This document shows, one piece after another, positions 53,161-61,175 of a stretch of DNA of 64,000 nucleotides (its first letter is position 1; the number at the start of each line of letters is the position of its first letter). The position numbers were made by a program, and so were the translations under genes. The notes below the pieces were generated by a model, which was given only the letters and a program-made list of their open reading frames with translations, did not search any database and was not told the origin of the DNA. Source of the DNA: Patiriisocius marinus (lineage in GTDB: Bacteria; Bacteroidota; Bacteroidia; Flavobacteriales; Flavobacteriaceae); the NCBI RefSeq assembly GCF_008974325.1, contig NZ_BKCG01000008.1, positions 62,001-126,000 on the forward strand, read 5' to 3'.

Positions 53161-53886
53161 ATGAAACTAAAATCTATCTATACTATAGTACTAATAGTAT
53201 GCACTATTCCACTAGCTAATGCACAATGGGGTAAAAAAATAAGCGGAAGCGGAAACCTTATCACTAAAAATATAAATACATCAGACTATGATATTATTGA
53301 CACAAAGGGTTCGATGGATGTTATTCTAGAAAAAGGAACTGAAGGAGCTATTAAAGTAGTTGCCGATGACAACATTATTGATCTAATAAGTATTTCGACA
53401 GAAGGAGATGTTTTAAAAATAGTAATGAAAGAAAAAGTAAACTATTACTCTAAAAATGGAATCAAAGTTTATGTTCCTTTCACAGATTTAAAAGAGATAC
53501 TGTTAAAAGGATCAGGAGACCTTATAAGCAAATCGCCAATTGTGACACATTCATTTAGCTGCACACTCGTAGGTTCTGGAGATTTAGAAACAGAAATTAA
53601 AGCTGAAACTGTAGTTGCATATATGAAAGGTAGCGGTGATATTGACCTTGCTGGAAGTACTAATCAATTATCAGTTGAAATGACAGGAAGTGGAGATTTT
53701 AATGCTTTTAATTTAAAGTCTCAATCAACTGACGTTTCCCTAAAAGGATCTGGAGATATTGAAGTAAATGCCCAAAAAACGATTAAAGCTCGCTTATTAG
53801 GAAGTGGCGATATTACTTATTCAGGTAATCCTGCAACTAAAGATGTAAATGTAAAAGGCTCTGGAGATATTGATTCTAGAAACTAA
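53161..53886 (+). CDS. GIN/DUF2807-type exported protein
   Basis: A 241-residue precursor with a signal peptide (MKLKSIYTIVLIVCTIPLANA, cleaved about 21). The mature protein has regular repeats with a GSGD motif (GSGDLISKS, GSGDLETEI, GSGDIDLAG, GSGDFNAFN, GSGDIEVNA, GSGDITYSG, GSGDIDSRN) about every 18-22 residues, a beta-helix of the head-GIN (DUF2807) type. It is the last gene of the sigma operon and ends in a perfect terminator at 53920-53954. Confidence 0.85.
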   Translation: MKLKSIYTIVLIVCTIPLANAQWGKKISGSGNLITKNINTSDYDIIDTKGSMDVILEKGTEGAIKVVADDNIIDLISISTEGDVLKIVMKEKVNYYSKNGIKVYVPFTDLKEILLKGSGDLISKSPIVTHSFSCTLVGSGDLETEIKAETVVAYMKGSGDIDLAGSTNQLSVEMTGSGDFNAFNLKSQSTDVSLKGSGDIEVNAQKTIKARLLGSGDITYSGNPATKDVNVKGSGDIDSRN

Positions 53887-53919
53887 CTACACCCATACTA
53901 ATACAAAACTATTAAAATT

Positions 53920-53954
53920 AAAAACGCCAAAAAGAATTTCTTTTTGGCGTTTTT
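53920..53954 (+). terminator. Terminator of the ECF sigma operon
   Basis: AAAAACGCCAAAAAG / CTTTTTGGCGTTTTT perfect 15-bp stem, 5-nt loop, T-rich tail. It also faces the convergent DUF6252-like gene. Confidence 0.9.
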
Positions 53955-53990
53955 AATTTGTGCCTTTTATTGACACTTATTATTTTACAG

Positions 53991-55433
53991 TTATAGAATA
54001 TTCAAATTGAATTCTCCTTCTGTAATAGTACGTATTGTAGGGTCAACTCCTGAAGGATCAACAGCATTAAATGCAAAGGTTGCATTAATAGCTCCAGTTT
54101 CAGCATCGTAGTTTTGAATAGTTAACATTCCTGGATTAGAAGAATAAACTGTTTCAATTCCTGCTGGTGAATATGTACCTACTTTTTCATCTCCATTAAT
54201 TACTTCAGTACTCATCATATATACACCAACTTCAATATCTCTTGGAAATTTAATCTCCATATTTTGTCCATCTGCCATTGCAGCTGAAACTGTAACGACA
54301 TCTACTTCATTAATTTCTTCTGAAGTAAAAGTTACATCTGCTCCATCTGGTAAATATTCTAAACCATCAATTACAGCTCTAAAAGGTGTAGGCGTTGGAT
54401 CTGGAACTCCTTCAAAGTAAATTACAAATGCTCCTTCCGAAATGGTAAAAGTTTCAGGATTTTGCCCTAGAGGATCTGTTGCAGTAAATGAGAATGTTCC
54501 TTCTAAAATTCCTTCAACAGTATTAAACTGTGTGAATGTTATTGTTCCAGGATTAGAACTTAAGTTCTCTTGTCCAGTATTAGGATTGTAAACACCTATT
54601 AATTTAGTTCCATCAGAAATATCGCTTTCCATTTCAAAAGTCCCTACTCCCGTTGTAGATGGAACATCGATTCTAATTAATTGTCCTGAACCTGTTAAAG
54701 CTTCAAGCTTAAATATCATATCGTCACCTACGGTATTTGTAGTGATTGTAAAACTTTCATCAATATGCTCTGATCCATCAACTAATGCGTAGAAATCATC
54801 AACCATCATTGGCTCATCATCTTCACCGCCACCGTCTCCGCCGCCATCGCCTCCGCCGTCACCACCACCAATGGTACTACAGTCAGCTGAAACAACTTCA
54901 CCAGAAAGCACTTGAAATGTAATATTTGTAAATGAACCACTTTGAATATTTACAGTAGCCGTTGTAGTATTACCACTACTATCTGTAATTTCACGTGCTC
55001 CAATAAAACTAAATGTTCCTGTAACTAGGTTATCAATTGTATTTAATGAAGTTACCGTAAGTGTTCCTTCTCCACCAGCTAAGTTAACAGAAGAGAATGG
55101 ATTTGTAATATCGCCATTAGGAACATATTGCGCAGGATTAGTAATTGATCCAAGATCGTAAGTACATTCTCCTGCAGTACCAAGAGCTAAGTTTATAGCG
55201 TCACCATTTGCATTAAATCCTGTAATTACTAGTGCTCCATCGTTATAAACACCACTTGTTGAGGCAGCCGTAAAAGCTACACCATCAACTAAAGCAACAA
55301 ATTGTGCCGGACCTGAAGGTTCGTTATTTTCGTTTCCAGGGAACTGACCTTCAAGAGGTTCGTCTTCACAAGATGAAAATTGAAACGCCATAAAGGCTAT
55401 GAGCATCCAATTAAGTAGTCTAAGTTTTTTCAT
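53991..55433 (-). CDS. Three-domain DUF6252-like surface lipoprotein
   Basis: A 480-residue precursor with a lipobox ending FQFSSC (Cys23). Three related domains follow (about 40-185, 215-345, 352-480), each starting with a VDG motif and ending in TITEGEFNLNI, TISEGAF or a similar strand, with SSNPGTITFTQFNT-type cores. These look like DUF6252-type beta domains. Between domains 1 and 2 is a flexible GGGD-repeat linker (DNA at 54825-54869). Cell-surface role likely; ligand unknown. Confidence 0.75.
   Translation of the reverse strand: MKKLRLLNWMLIAFMAFQFSSCEDEPLEGQFPGNENNEPSGPAQFVALVDGVAFTAASTSGVYNDGALVITGFNANGDAINLALGTAGECTYDLGSITNPAQYVPNGDITNPFSSVNLAGGEGTLTVTSLNTIDNLVTGTFSFIGAREITDSSGNTTTATVNIQSGSFTNITFQVLSGEVVSADCSTIGGGDGGGDGGGDGGGEDDEPMMVDDFYALVDGSEHIDESFTITTNTVGDDMIFKLEALTGSGQLIRIDVPSTTGVGTFEMESDISDGTKLIGVYNPNTGQENLSSNPGTITFTQFNTVEGILEGTFSFTATDPLGQNPETFTISEGAFVIYFEGVPDPTPTPFRAVIDGLEYLPDGADVTFTSEEINEVDVVTVSAAMADGQNMEIKFPRDIEVGVYMMSTEVINGDEKVGTYSPAGIETVYSSNPGMLTIQNYDAETGAINATFAFNAVDPSGVDPTIRTITEGEFNLNIL
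54825..54869 (-). repeat. 12-bp repeat coding a (GGGD)n linker
   Basis: Nearly exact 12-bp units rich in G and C, giving (GGGD)n in the lipoprotein at 53991-55433. It is the most GC-rich stretch of this AT-rich window and a likely site of copy-number change. Confidence 0.8.
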
Positions 55434-55490
55434 ATAAATAGGCGTTTGCTTTAGGTAATAACCGCAAACATAATTAAAAATTGTATAATA

Positions 55491-56804
55491 TCATGATTTT
55501 CTTGGCACTCTCAAAAGCAACACCACTCCTATTGCAAAAAACACAACAAGAAATAATATGGAATTACGCATCGTTCCTGTAATGTGATCAATCACTCCAT
55601 AGATGAGCATTCCGAACACTATTCCTATCTTCTCAGCAACATCGTAAAAGCTAAAATAAGAAGTTGTATCCTTTGTTTCTGGTAAAAATTTAGAATATGT
55701 TGATCTTGACAAAGCTTGAATACCACCCATTACTAATCCTACAACTCCAGCCGTTATATAAAACTGTATAGGTTCGTATATAAAAAACGCCGTGATACAG
55801 AGGAATACCCAAATAACATTAATAACTATTAACGTTTTAATATTTCCGAAGCGAGTTGCAGCCTTAGACGTTAACCAAGCTCCAAGTATAGCAACTAACT
55901 GAATAATCAAAATACTCCCAATTAAACCAATAGTTTTAGCATCATCTCCACCCCAATTAATTTCTTGCTCACCAAAGTAAGTCGCAATTAACATTACTGT
56001 TTGTACCGCCATACTGTACACAAAAAATGCCGCGAGATAACGCTTCAACTTTAAGTTTTCTTTAAGCGATGCATATACTGTTTTAAGCTCTCTAAAACCA
56101 TTAAATAATACTTTAGCAGTAACCTTTTTATCACTTTTATTTCCTTTAGGTAAGTGATAAAAGGAATATTGACTGAAAATTATCCACCAAATTCCTACAG
56201 TTATAAAAGAAATTTTCATGGCTTTCACACTTGCTTCCCCACCTTCACCTAAACCAAACAATTCTGGCTTCATAACCATTACAAGATTAAAAACTAGCAA
56301 CAATACACTTCCAAAATATCCTAAAGAATATCCTTTAGCACTTATTGCGTTTTGTTGTTCTTTAAATGCTACATCTGGTAAATACGAATTATAAAAAACT
56401 AAACTTCCCCAAAACCCGATAAGTGCAAGGAAATAAACAAATAAGCTTATGTAAATATGTTCTAGTGAAAACCAATAGAGGCCAATGCAACTTAGCGCCC
56501 CTAGATAACAGAAAAACTTCATAAAATTTTTCTTGTTCCCAACGTAATCTGCTACTCCAGAAAGAAGTGGTGATGTAATTGCAACAACTAAAAATGCTGC
56601 TGCAGTAGTGTATGTTATTAAAGGAGTACTTCTAATTTGACCTCCAAAAACCATAACGGTTTCAACACCTGCTTTTGAAAATAGCGCTCCATAAAAAATA
56701 GGAAATACTGCCGAAGCAATCACCAAACTATAAACAGAATTTGCCCAATCATAAAAGGCCCAAGCATTCAATAATTTTTTTGATCCTTTAGCTAATGTTT
56801 CCAT
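55491..56804 (-). CDS. Atg22/UMF1-like MFS transporter
   Basis: A 437-residue membrane protein with about 12 helices and the opening LLNAWAFYDWANSVYSLVI, which is the signature of the vacuole effluxer Atg22-like branch of the major facilitator superfamily (UMF1). The loop GGIQALSRSTYSKFLPE is also typical. Atg22 exports amino acids from fungal vacuoles; the bacterial substrates are not known. It is preceded by a terminator at 56831-56859 and lies between two lipoprotein/protease genes. Confidence 0.9.
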   Translation of the reverse strand: METLAKGSKKLLNAWAFYDWANSVYSLVIASAVFPIFYGALFSKAGVETVMVFGGQIRSTPLITYTTAAAFLVVAITSPLLSGVADYVGNKKNFMKFFCYLGALSCIGLYWFSLEHIYISLFVYFLALIGFWGSLVFYNSYLPDVAFKEQQNAISAKGYSLGYFGSVLLLVFNLVMVMKPELFGLGEGGEASVKAMKISFITVGIWWIIFSQYSFYHLPKGNKSDKKVTAKVLFNGFRELKTVYASLKENLKLKRYLAAFFVYSMAVQTVMLIATYFGEQEINWGGDDAKTIGLIGSILIIQLVAILGAWLTSKAATRFGNIKTLIVINVIWVFLCITAFFIYEPIQFYITAGVVGLVMGGIQALSRSTYSKFLPETKDTTSYFSFYDVAEKIGIVFGMLIYGVIDHITGTMRNSILFLVVFFAIGVVLLLRVPRKS

Positions 56805-56830
56805 AGAATATTATTAGAGGTCTAAAATAA

Positions 56831-56859
56831 AAATATCCCAACAATAAGTTGGGATATTT
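56831..56859 (-). terminator. Terminator after the M48 gene
   Basis: AAATATCCCAAC / GTTGGGATATTT perfect 12-bp stem, 5-nt loop, A/T-rich tail, 36 bases past the M48 stop. Confidence 0.85.
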
Positions 56860-56894
56860 AAGAAGCAAAACTTCTAATCTTATTAACAAGTAAG

Positions 56895-57710
56895 TTATTT
56901 TTTAAATGTAGTTACTCCAAATTTCTTAGCTTCTGCTCTAGCCTCTGGCGCCCAACTTTTGATATTATCAATTCTTGTTTGGTTTGCAGGGTGTGTGCTT
57001 AAAAACTCAGGTGGTGCACCACCTCCAGCAGCACTCATACTTTCCCATAAGCGAGCTCCTACAATAGGATCATATCCAGCAATAGCCATTAATGTAAGCC
57101 CTATTCTATCTGCTTCAGTCTCGTGACTACGGCTAAAAGGTAACATTCCTAAAACATTTGACCCTACTCCAAAAGCTTGATTGTAGATCGCAGCATTTTC
57201 TGAACTTGCTGTTCCTACTGCTACTCCTACTGCTGCTACTTGTTGAATTTGACTTGCACTCATACGTTGCTGCCCATGATTTGCAAGCGCGTGAGCAACC
57301 TCGTGCCCCATAATAGCTGCAACACCAGCCTCATCTGCCGCTATAGGCATAATCCCTGTGTAAAATACAATTTTACCCCCTGGCATACACCAAGCATTTA
57401 CGGTTGGGTCATCTACTAACTTATATTCCCAAGCATAATCTTTTAAGTAACCTGCATAGCCATTAGCTGTTAAATAACGCTCAGCTGCAGCAGATATTTT
57501 TTGTCCTACATTAGTAACCATTCTTGCATCAGCAGTACCAGTTACAACTTTATTCTCAGTTAAAAACTGATCGTATTGTTGAAAAGCCATTGGTAATATT
57601 TGCGAATTAGGGACTAACGCTAAAGTAGACTTACCTGTAAACGGGTTGGTTGTACAAGCAACTACTAATAAAGCAATTGCAATTATTGCAATAGATTGTT
57701 TTAATTTCAT
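56895..57710 (-). CDS. M48-family metallopeptidase, lipoprotein
   Basis: A 271-residue precursor with a lipobox ending LVVAC (Cys19). The M48 zinc motif HExxH is HEVAH at 136-140, with the third ligand Glu in SHETEADRIG about 60 residues later. A VNAWCMPGGKIVFYTG segment precedes it, as in periplasmic BepA/LoiP-like and OMA1-like proteases, which degrade or chaperone misassembled outer-membrane proteins. A direct role is inferred from family. Confidence 0.92.
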   Translation of the reverse strand: MKLKQSIAIIAIALLVVACTTNPFTGKSTLALVPNSQILPMAFQQYDQFLTENKVVTGTADARMVTNVGQKISAAAERYLTANGYAGYLKDYAWEYKLVDDPTVNAWCMPGGKIVFYTGIMPIAADEAGVAAIMGHEVAHALANHGQQRMSASQIQQVAAVGVAVGTASSENAAIYNQAFGVGSNVLGMLPFSRSHETEADRIGLTLMAIAGYDPIVGARLWESMSAAGGGAPPEFLSTHPANQTRIDNIKSWAPEARAEAKKFGVTTFKK

Positions 57711-57853
57711 GATGATGGTTTTAAATTAGTGCTAAAATACAATTTTAACATTTCAATGGGATTAATTAATAATTAAAATTTTTTATTTAGAAAAACAAAA
57801 ACCGTTCCACATAGTTTATCAAAACCTTAAGATTTTAAACGAGTGCTTATCAA

Positions 57854-57861
57854 TACCTTTG
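57854..57861 (+). promoter_or_regulatory. -7 box of the gene at 57910
   Basis: TACCTTTG, 48 bases before the ATG at 57910; it argues against starting translation at 57859. Confidence 0.4.
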
Positions 57862-57909
57862 AAAACAATATCGGAATGGAATTTGATACTCATTCTAAAA
57901 AACATTATT

Positions 57910-58425
57910 ATGAAACATATTATACTATTATTAGCAATAGCTACAAGCGCATTATTTTCATCTTGTGAAGGCGATCAAGGGCCTCCAGGACAAGATGGAA
58001 TTAATTTATTAGGACAAGTATTTGAAGCAAACGTAAATTTCACTATAAATAATGATTATAGAAACCTAGTTTCTATTCCTTCAAACATAGAAGTTTTCGA
58101 AAGTGATGCCATTTTAGTATATTGGTTAGAAGATGTTGTAAGTGATGGTAGCGGAGGCACAATAGATGTATGGTCGCCTTTACCTCAAACTATTTATGTT
58201 GACAATGGCTCATTTCAATACACATTTAACCATACATTTTTAGACGTATTGTTATTTCTTCAAGGAGACATTCCGCTAAATACAATTGACAGTGGTTTTA
58301 CAAACAATCAAATTTTTAGAATTGCGATAGTTCCTGCTGAATTTGCGACAAACTCACCATCTATGTCAGATATAATTGATCAATATAATATTGACGACAC
58401 AACATTAGAAACAGTTTCATTTTAA
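57910..58425 (+). CDS. Lipoprotein with collagen-like stub
   Basis: A 171-residue precursor with a lipobox ending ALFSSC. Right after the Cys comes a short collagen-like run, GDQGPPGQDG, then a beta-rich domain of about 140 residues (VFEANVNFTINNDYRNLVSI...). Such G-x-x stubs follow the lipobox in a number of Bacteroidota surface lipoproteins. An upstream frame adds 17 residues but overlaps the promoter; I chose ATG at 57910, which begins a good signal peptide. Function unknown. Confidence 0.7.
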   Translation: MKHIILLLAIATSALFSSCEGDQGPPGQDGINLLGQVFEANVNFTINNDYRNLVSIPSNIEVFESDAILVYWLEDVVSDGSGGTIDVWSPLPQTIYVDNGSFQYTFNHTFLDVLLFLQGDIPLNTIDSGFTNNQIFRIAIVPAEFATNSPSMSDIIDQYNIDDTTLETVSF

Positions 58426-58455
58426 GCCGAAATTTTAATCACATAAAAAAATGTT

Positions 58456-58941
58456 ATGAATAAGATATTTCTTGCTATATTGAGTATCGCTTTTATAAGC
58501 TGCAATACATCAGCCCAAAAAGGAAAACAGAAGAAAGAAGAATTTAAAATACATAAAACTGAAGCTCAATGGAAAGCCGAGCTTACGGACAGTCAATTTA
58601 ATGTACTTCGCGAAGAAGGGACGGAACGTCCATTTTCAAGTCCATTAAATAAACAATATTCTAAAGGAACCTATGTGTGTGCAGCTTGTGCTACACCACT
58701 ATTTAAATCTGAAAATAAATTTGACAGCGGAACCGGATGGCCATCATTTGATAGCGTAATTGATGGGAACGTAGCATTTGATACAGATTACAATTTAGGC
58801 TATGCTCGCACAGAGGAGCATTGCGCAACTTGTGGAGGTCACTTAGGACATGTCTTTAACGATGGCCCAAGAGAGACTACAGGTAAAAGGCACTGTATCA
58901 ATGGTGTCGCATTAAACTTTATACCAGCAAACAATGAGTAA
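58456..58941 (+). CDS. msrB: Peptide methionine-R-sulfoxide reductase, exported copy
   Basis: MsrB repairs methionine-R-sulfoxide in proteins. The 161-residue precursor has a lipobox ending AFISC (Cys16), so it works in the periplasm. Zinc ligands C75, C78, C123 and C126 and the catalytic C147 in KRHCINGVAL are present. The position of the resolving Cys is Thr94 (GTGWPSF), so recycling must use another thiol or an external donor. The next gene, overlapping by 8 bases, is a second, cytoplasmic msrB with the resolving Cys. Confidence 0.95.
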   Translation: MNKIFLAILSIAFISCNTSAQKGKQKKEEFKIHKTEAQWKAELTDSQFNVLREEGTERPFSSPLNKQYSKGTYVCAACATPLFKSENKFDSGTGWPSFDSVIDGNVAFDTDYNLGYARTEEHCATCGGHLGHVFNDGPRETTGKRHCINGVALNFIPANNE

Positions 58942-59329
58942 ATATCCAGTACAAAAAACCGAAGCCGAATGGAAAAAAGAACTAGGCGAAGAACGTTATA
59001 AAATATTGAGAGAAAAAGGTACTGAGCGCCCTAACACAGGAGCCTACAATTTAACTTTTGAAAACGGAACCTATGTCTGTGGAGCTTGTGAAAATCCACT
59101 ATTTGAAAGTTCAAGTAAATTTGAAAGTAGCTGTGGTTGGCCTAGTTTCGATGAAAGTATTGAAGACAGTGTAGAATATGTTAAAGATATATCAATGGGT
59201 ATGATCCGTACCGAAATAGTTTGCGCAAACTGCGGAAGCCATTTAGGTCACGTTTTTGAAGATGGCCCAACTGATACGGGACAACGTTATTGCATAAATT
59301 CTCTTTCTGTAGATCTAGATGAGGATTAA
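58934..59329 (+). CDS. msrB: Peptide methionine-R-sulfoxide reductase, cytoplasmic copy
   Basis: A 131-residue MsrB without signal peptide. Zinc ligands C49, C52, C97 and C100, catalytic C120 (RYCINSLSV) and a resolving-type C67 (SSCGWPSF). The pair gives the cell one reductase for the envelope and one for the cytoplasm. The start overlaps the exported copy by 8 bases; both are surely on one message, which ends at the terminator 59356-59393. Confidence 0.95.
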   Translation: MSKYPVQKTEAEWKKELGEERYKILREKGTERPNTGAYNLTFENGTYVCGACENPLFESSSKFESSCGWPSFDESIEDSVEYVKDISMGMIRTEIVCANCGSHLGHVFEDGPTDTGQRYCINSLSVDLDED

Positions 59330-59355
59330 GTATTTATATTTATTAAAATCTTAAG

Positions 59356-59393
59356 CTCCTTTTAAGTATTTATAGTGCTTTAAAGGAGTTTTT
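59356..59393 (+). terminator. Terminator after the msrB pair
   Basis: CTCCTTTTAAG / CTTTAAAGGAG stem with a minor mismatch, 11-nt loop and TTTTT, 27 bases past the stop. Confidence 0.75.
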
Positions 59394-59417
59394 AGTATAT
59401 TTAAAGCAAAAAGAATT

Positions 59418-61052
59418 ATGAAAATTTTAAAATTTTTCATTTTTAGCTTAATTATTGTTTTAAGTTTGAACAGTTGTGGAAGTGATGATGAAACAATGGT
59501 GGATGCTGAAGAGCAGCAAACTACAGATGATATGGACGGTGATGGTGATGGTGACGTAACACTTCCTAATCTTTTATTATGTACTACCATTGAAAATTTT
59601 ACTTATGAAATAGTAAATGGTGACTTGACAATGGACTGGGATGACTGTAATAGTTCAAATGGATCTAATGTCTCTTATAACATAGATATAAAAGCGTATT
59701 ATTATAATTGTGATTCGGGTAATTATCAATATTCTAATTTTCTTTTTGAAGAATTTATTAACAGTAATTATACTTTAGAGAATGTAGGTCAAGTAGGGAG
59801 AGTTAAAGTAAATATCAGGGCAGTAGATGCAAACGGAAACTGGTCATCTTCTTTTCAGGAGATAATTAAAATAGTTCCATCTAATGGTATTTATGAAGGA
59901 AATTTAGCAATTACTACTTCTGAATATTTTGAACTTCTAAATGATGCCGAAATACATACCGTAAACGGAGATTTAATTATAACCAGTAGTTGTCCGGTTG
60001 GAGGAAATTTTCAGTATGGAAATATAGATTCAATTATAGGATTATCTGGAATTACTACTGTTACTGGCAATATTATATTTGATGGAACCCGCCATAGTAA
60101 TTTAACTTCTTTAGAAGGACTTGAATCTCTTGTTAATTTTGATGGTGATGTAACAATTGAAAATTTTACAAATTTGAATGATATTTCAGCAATAAGTAAT
60201 ATCACGAGCTTAAATAATTTAACAATTAACAATTTGCCTAATCTATCTGAAATAATAGGATTTAATAATATTAATGAAAGTGTAGGAGATATTAATATAC
60301 AAGGCTCCGCTACAATAAATATTTTAAATAATGTTACCTCAGCAAATGATGTTGAAATAAACACTTCAGAAGAGATTACCGCTTTTACTAATGTAATTAC
60401 TTTAGAAAATTTGAATTTAGGAAATACTTCTGCACTAAATGGATTTGATTTATTAGAATCTACAAATATTTTAAGTTTAGGGAATGTAAATTTTTCTGAC
60501 CCTCAATCTTTTAGTCAATTAATCTCTGTAGATGAACTATTAATTTATAATATTTCAAATAACACTTTTGATTTTTTAAATAATCTTGAAGAAATTAATA
60601 CTTCAGTTGTATTAGTAAACAATTCTAATATTCAAACATTAGATTTTGAATCTGTAAGTACCACAAATCCTATAAATTTTACTATACAAAATAATTCAAA
60701 TTTACAATCTATTACAGGGTTAAATAATATAACGAGCCTTAAGAGTTGCACAATTCAATCTAATAATTCATTAATAAGTATTGATTTTTTATCAAGCATA
60801 AATACCATTACAGAATCTTCGCTAGTAATTAATGAAAACAACCTATTAACCAATCTCGATGCACTTTCTAATTTAAACTATATAGAATGTCCGGGTCAAT
60901 TAATAGTTACTGATAATTTTAACCTTGGAGATTTATGTGGTTTGCAAACACTTTTTACGAATAACGGTCTTTGTTCTTTTGAAGCCACTATTGAAAACAA
61001 CGGCTACAACCCTACCCCATTACAAATTTCAAACGGAGATTGTTCATTATAA
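59418..61052 (+). CDS. Leucine-rich (receptor L-domain-like) surface lipoprotein
   Basis: A 544-residue precursor with a lipobox ending LSLNSC and a following SDDE. A short acidic linker (DDMDGDGDGD) leads to a fibronectin type III-like domain (about 50-155), then a long array of degenerate leucine-rich repeats (GLSGITTVTGNIIFDGT, SLEGLESLVNFDGDVTIEN, LNNLTINNLPNLSEI, ...). The end, NGYNPTPLQISNGDCSL, matches the tail of the frameshifted relative at 8829-9964 and shows what that protein originally looked like. No type IX sorting domain is seen, so it is a lipoprotein. Likely adhesion or binding. Confidence 0.85.
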   Translation: MKILKFFIFSLIIVLSLNSCGSDDETMVDAEEQQTTDDMDGDGDGDVTLPNLLLCTTIENFTYEIVNGDLTMDWDDCNSSNGSNVSYNIDIKAYYYNCDSGNYQYSNFLFEEFINSNYTLENVGQVGRVKVNIRAVDANGNWSSSFQEIIKIVPSNGIYEGNLAITTSEYFELLNDAEIHTVNGDLIITSSCPVGGNFQYGNIDSIIGLSGITTVTGNIIFDGTRHSNLTSLEGLESLVNFDGDVTIENFTNLNDISAISNITSLNNLTINNLPNLSEIIGFNNINESVGDINIQGSATINILNNVTSANDVEINTSEEITAFTNVITLENLNLGNTSALNGFDLLESTNILSLGNVNFSDPQSFSQLISVDELLIYNISNNTFDFLNNLEEINTSVVLVNNSNIQTLDFESVSTTNPINFTIQNNSNLQSITGLNNITSLKSCTIQSNNSLISIDFLSSINTITESSLVINENNLLTNLDALSNLNYIECPGQLIVTDNFNLGDLCGLQTLFTNNGLCSFEATIENNGYNPTPLQISNGDCSL

Positions 61053-61175
61053 ATGAGTAGCACATTTCGGCTAAAAACTTAAATGTTCCTATTGATAATT
61101 TCATACAAGAGATTATGAGTAGGAATTTTTCTTTTTGTAAATTTGAACTTTAAAATTAATCAAGAAAAATACACG

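Noticed and set aside
54825-54869. The short regular repeats here as a CRISPR-like array.
   Set aside because: The 12-bp units are in frame and code a Gly-rich linker; there are no spacers and no cas genes.
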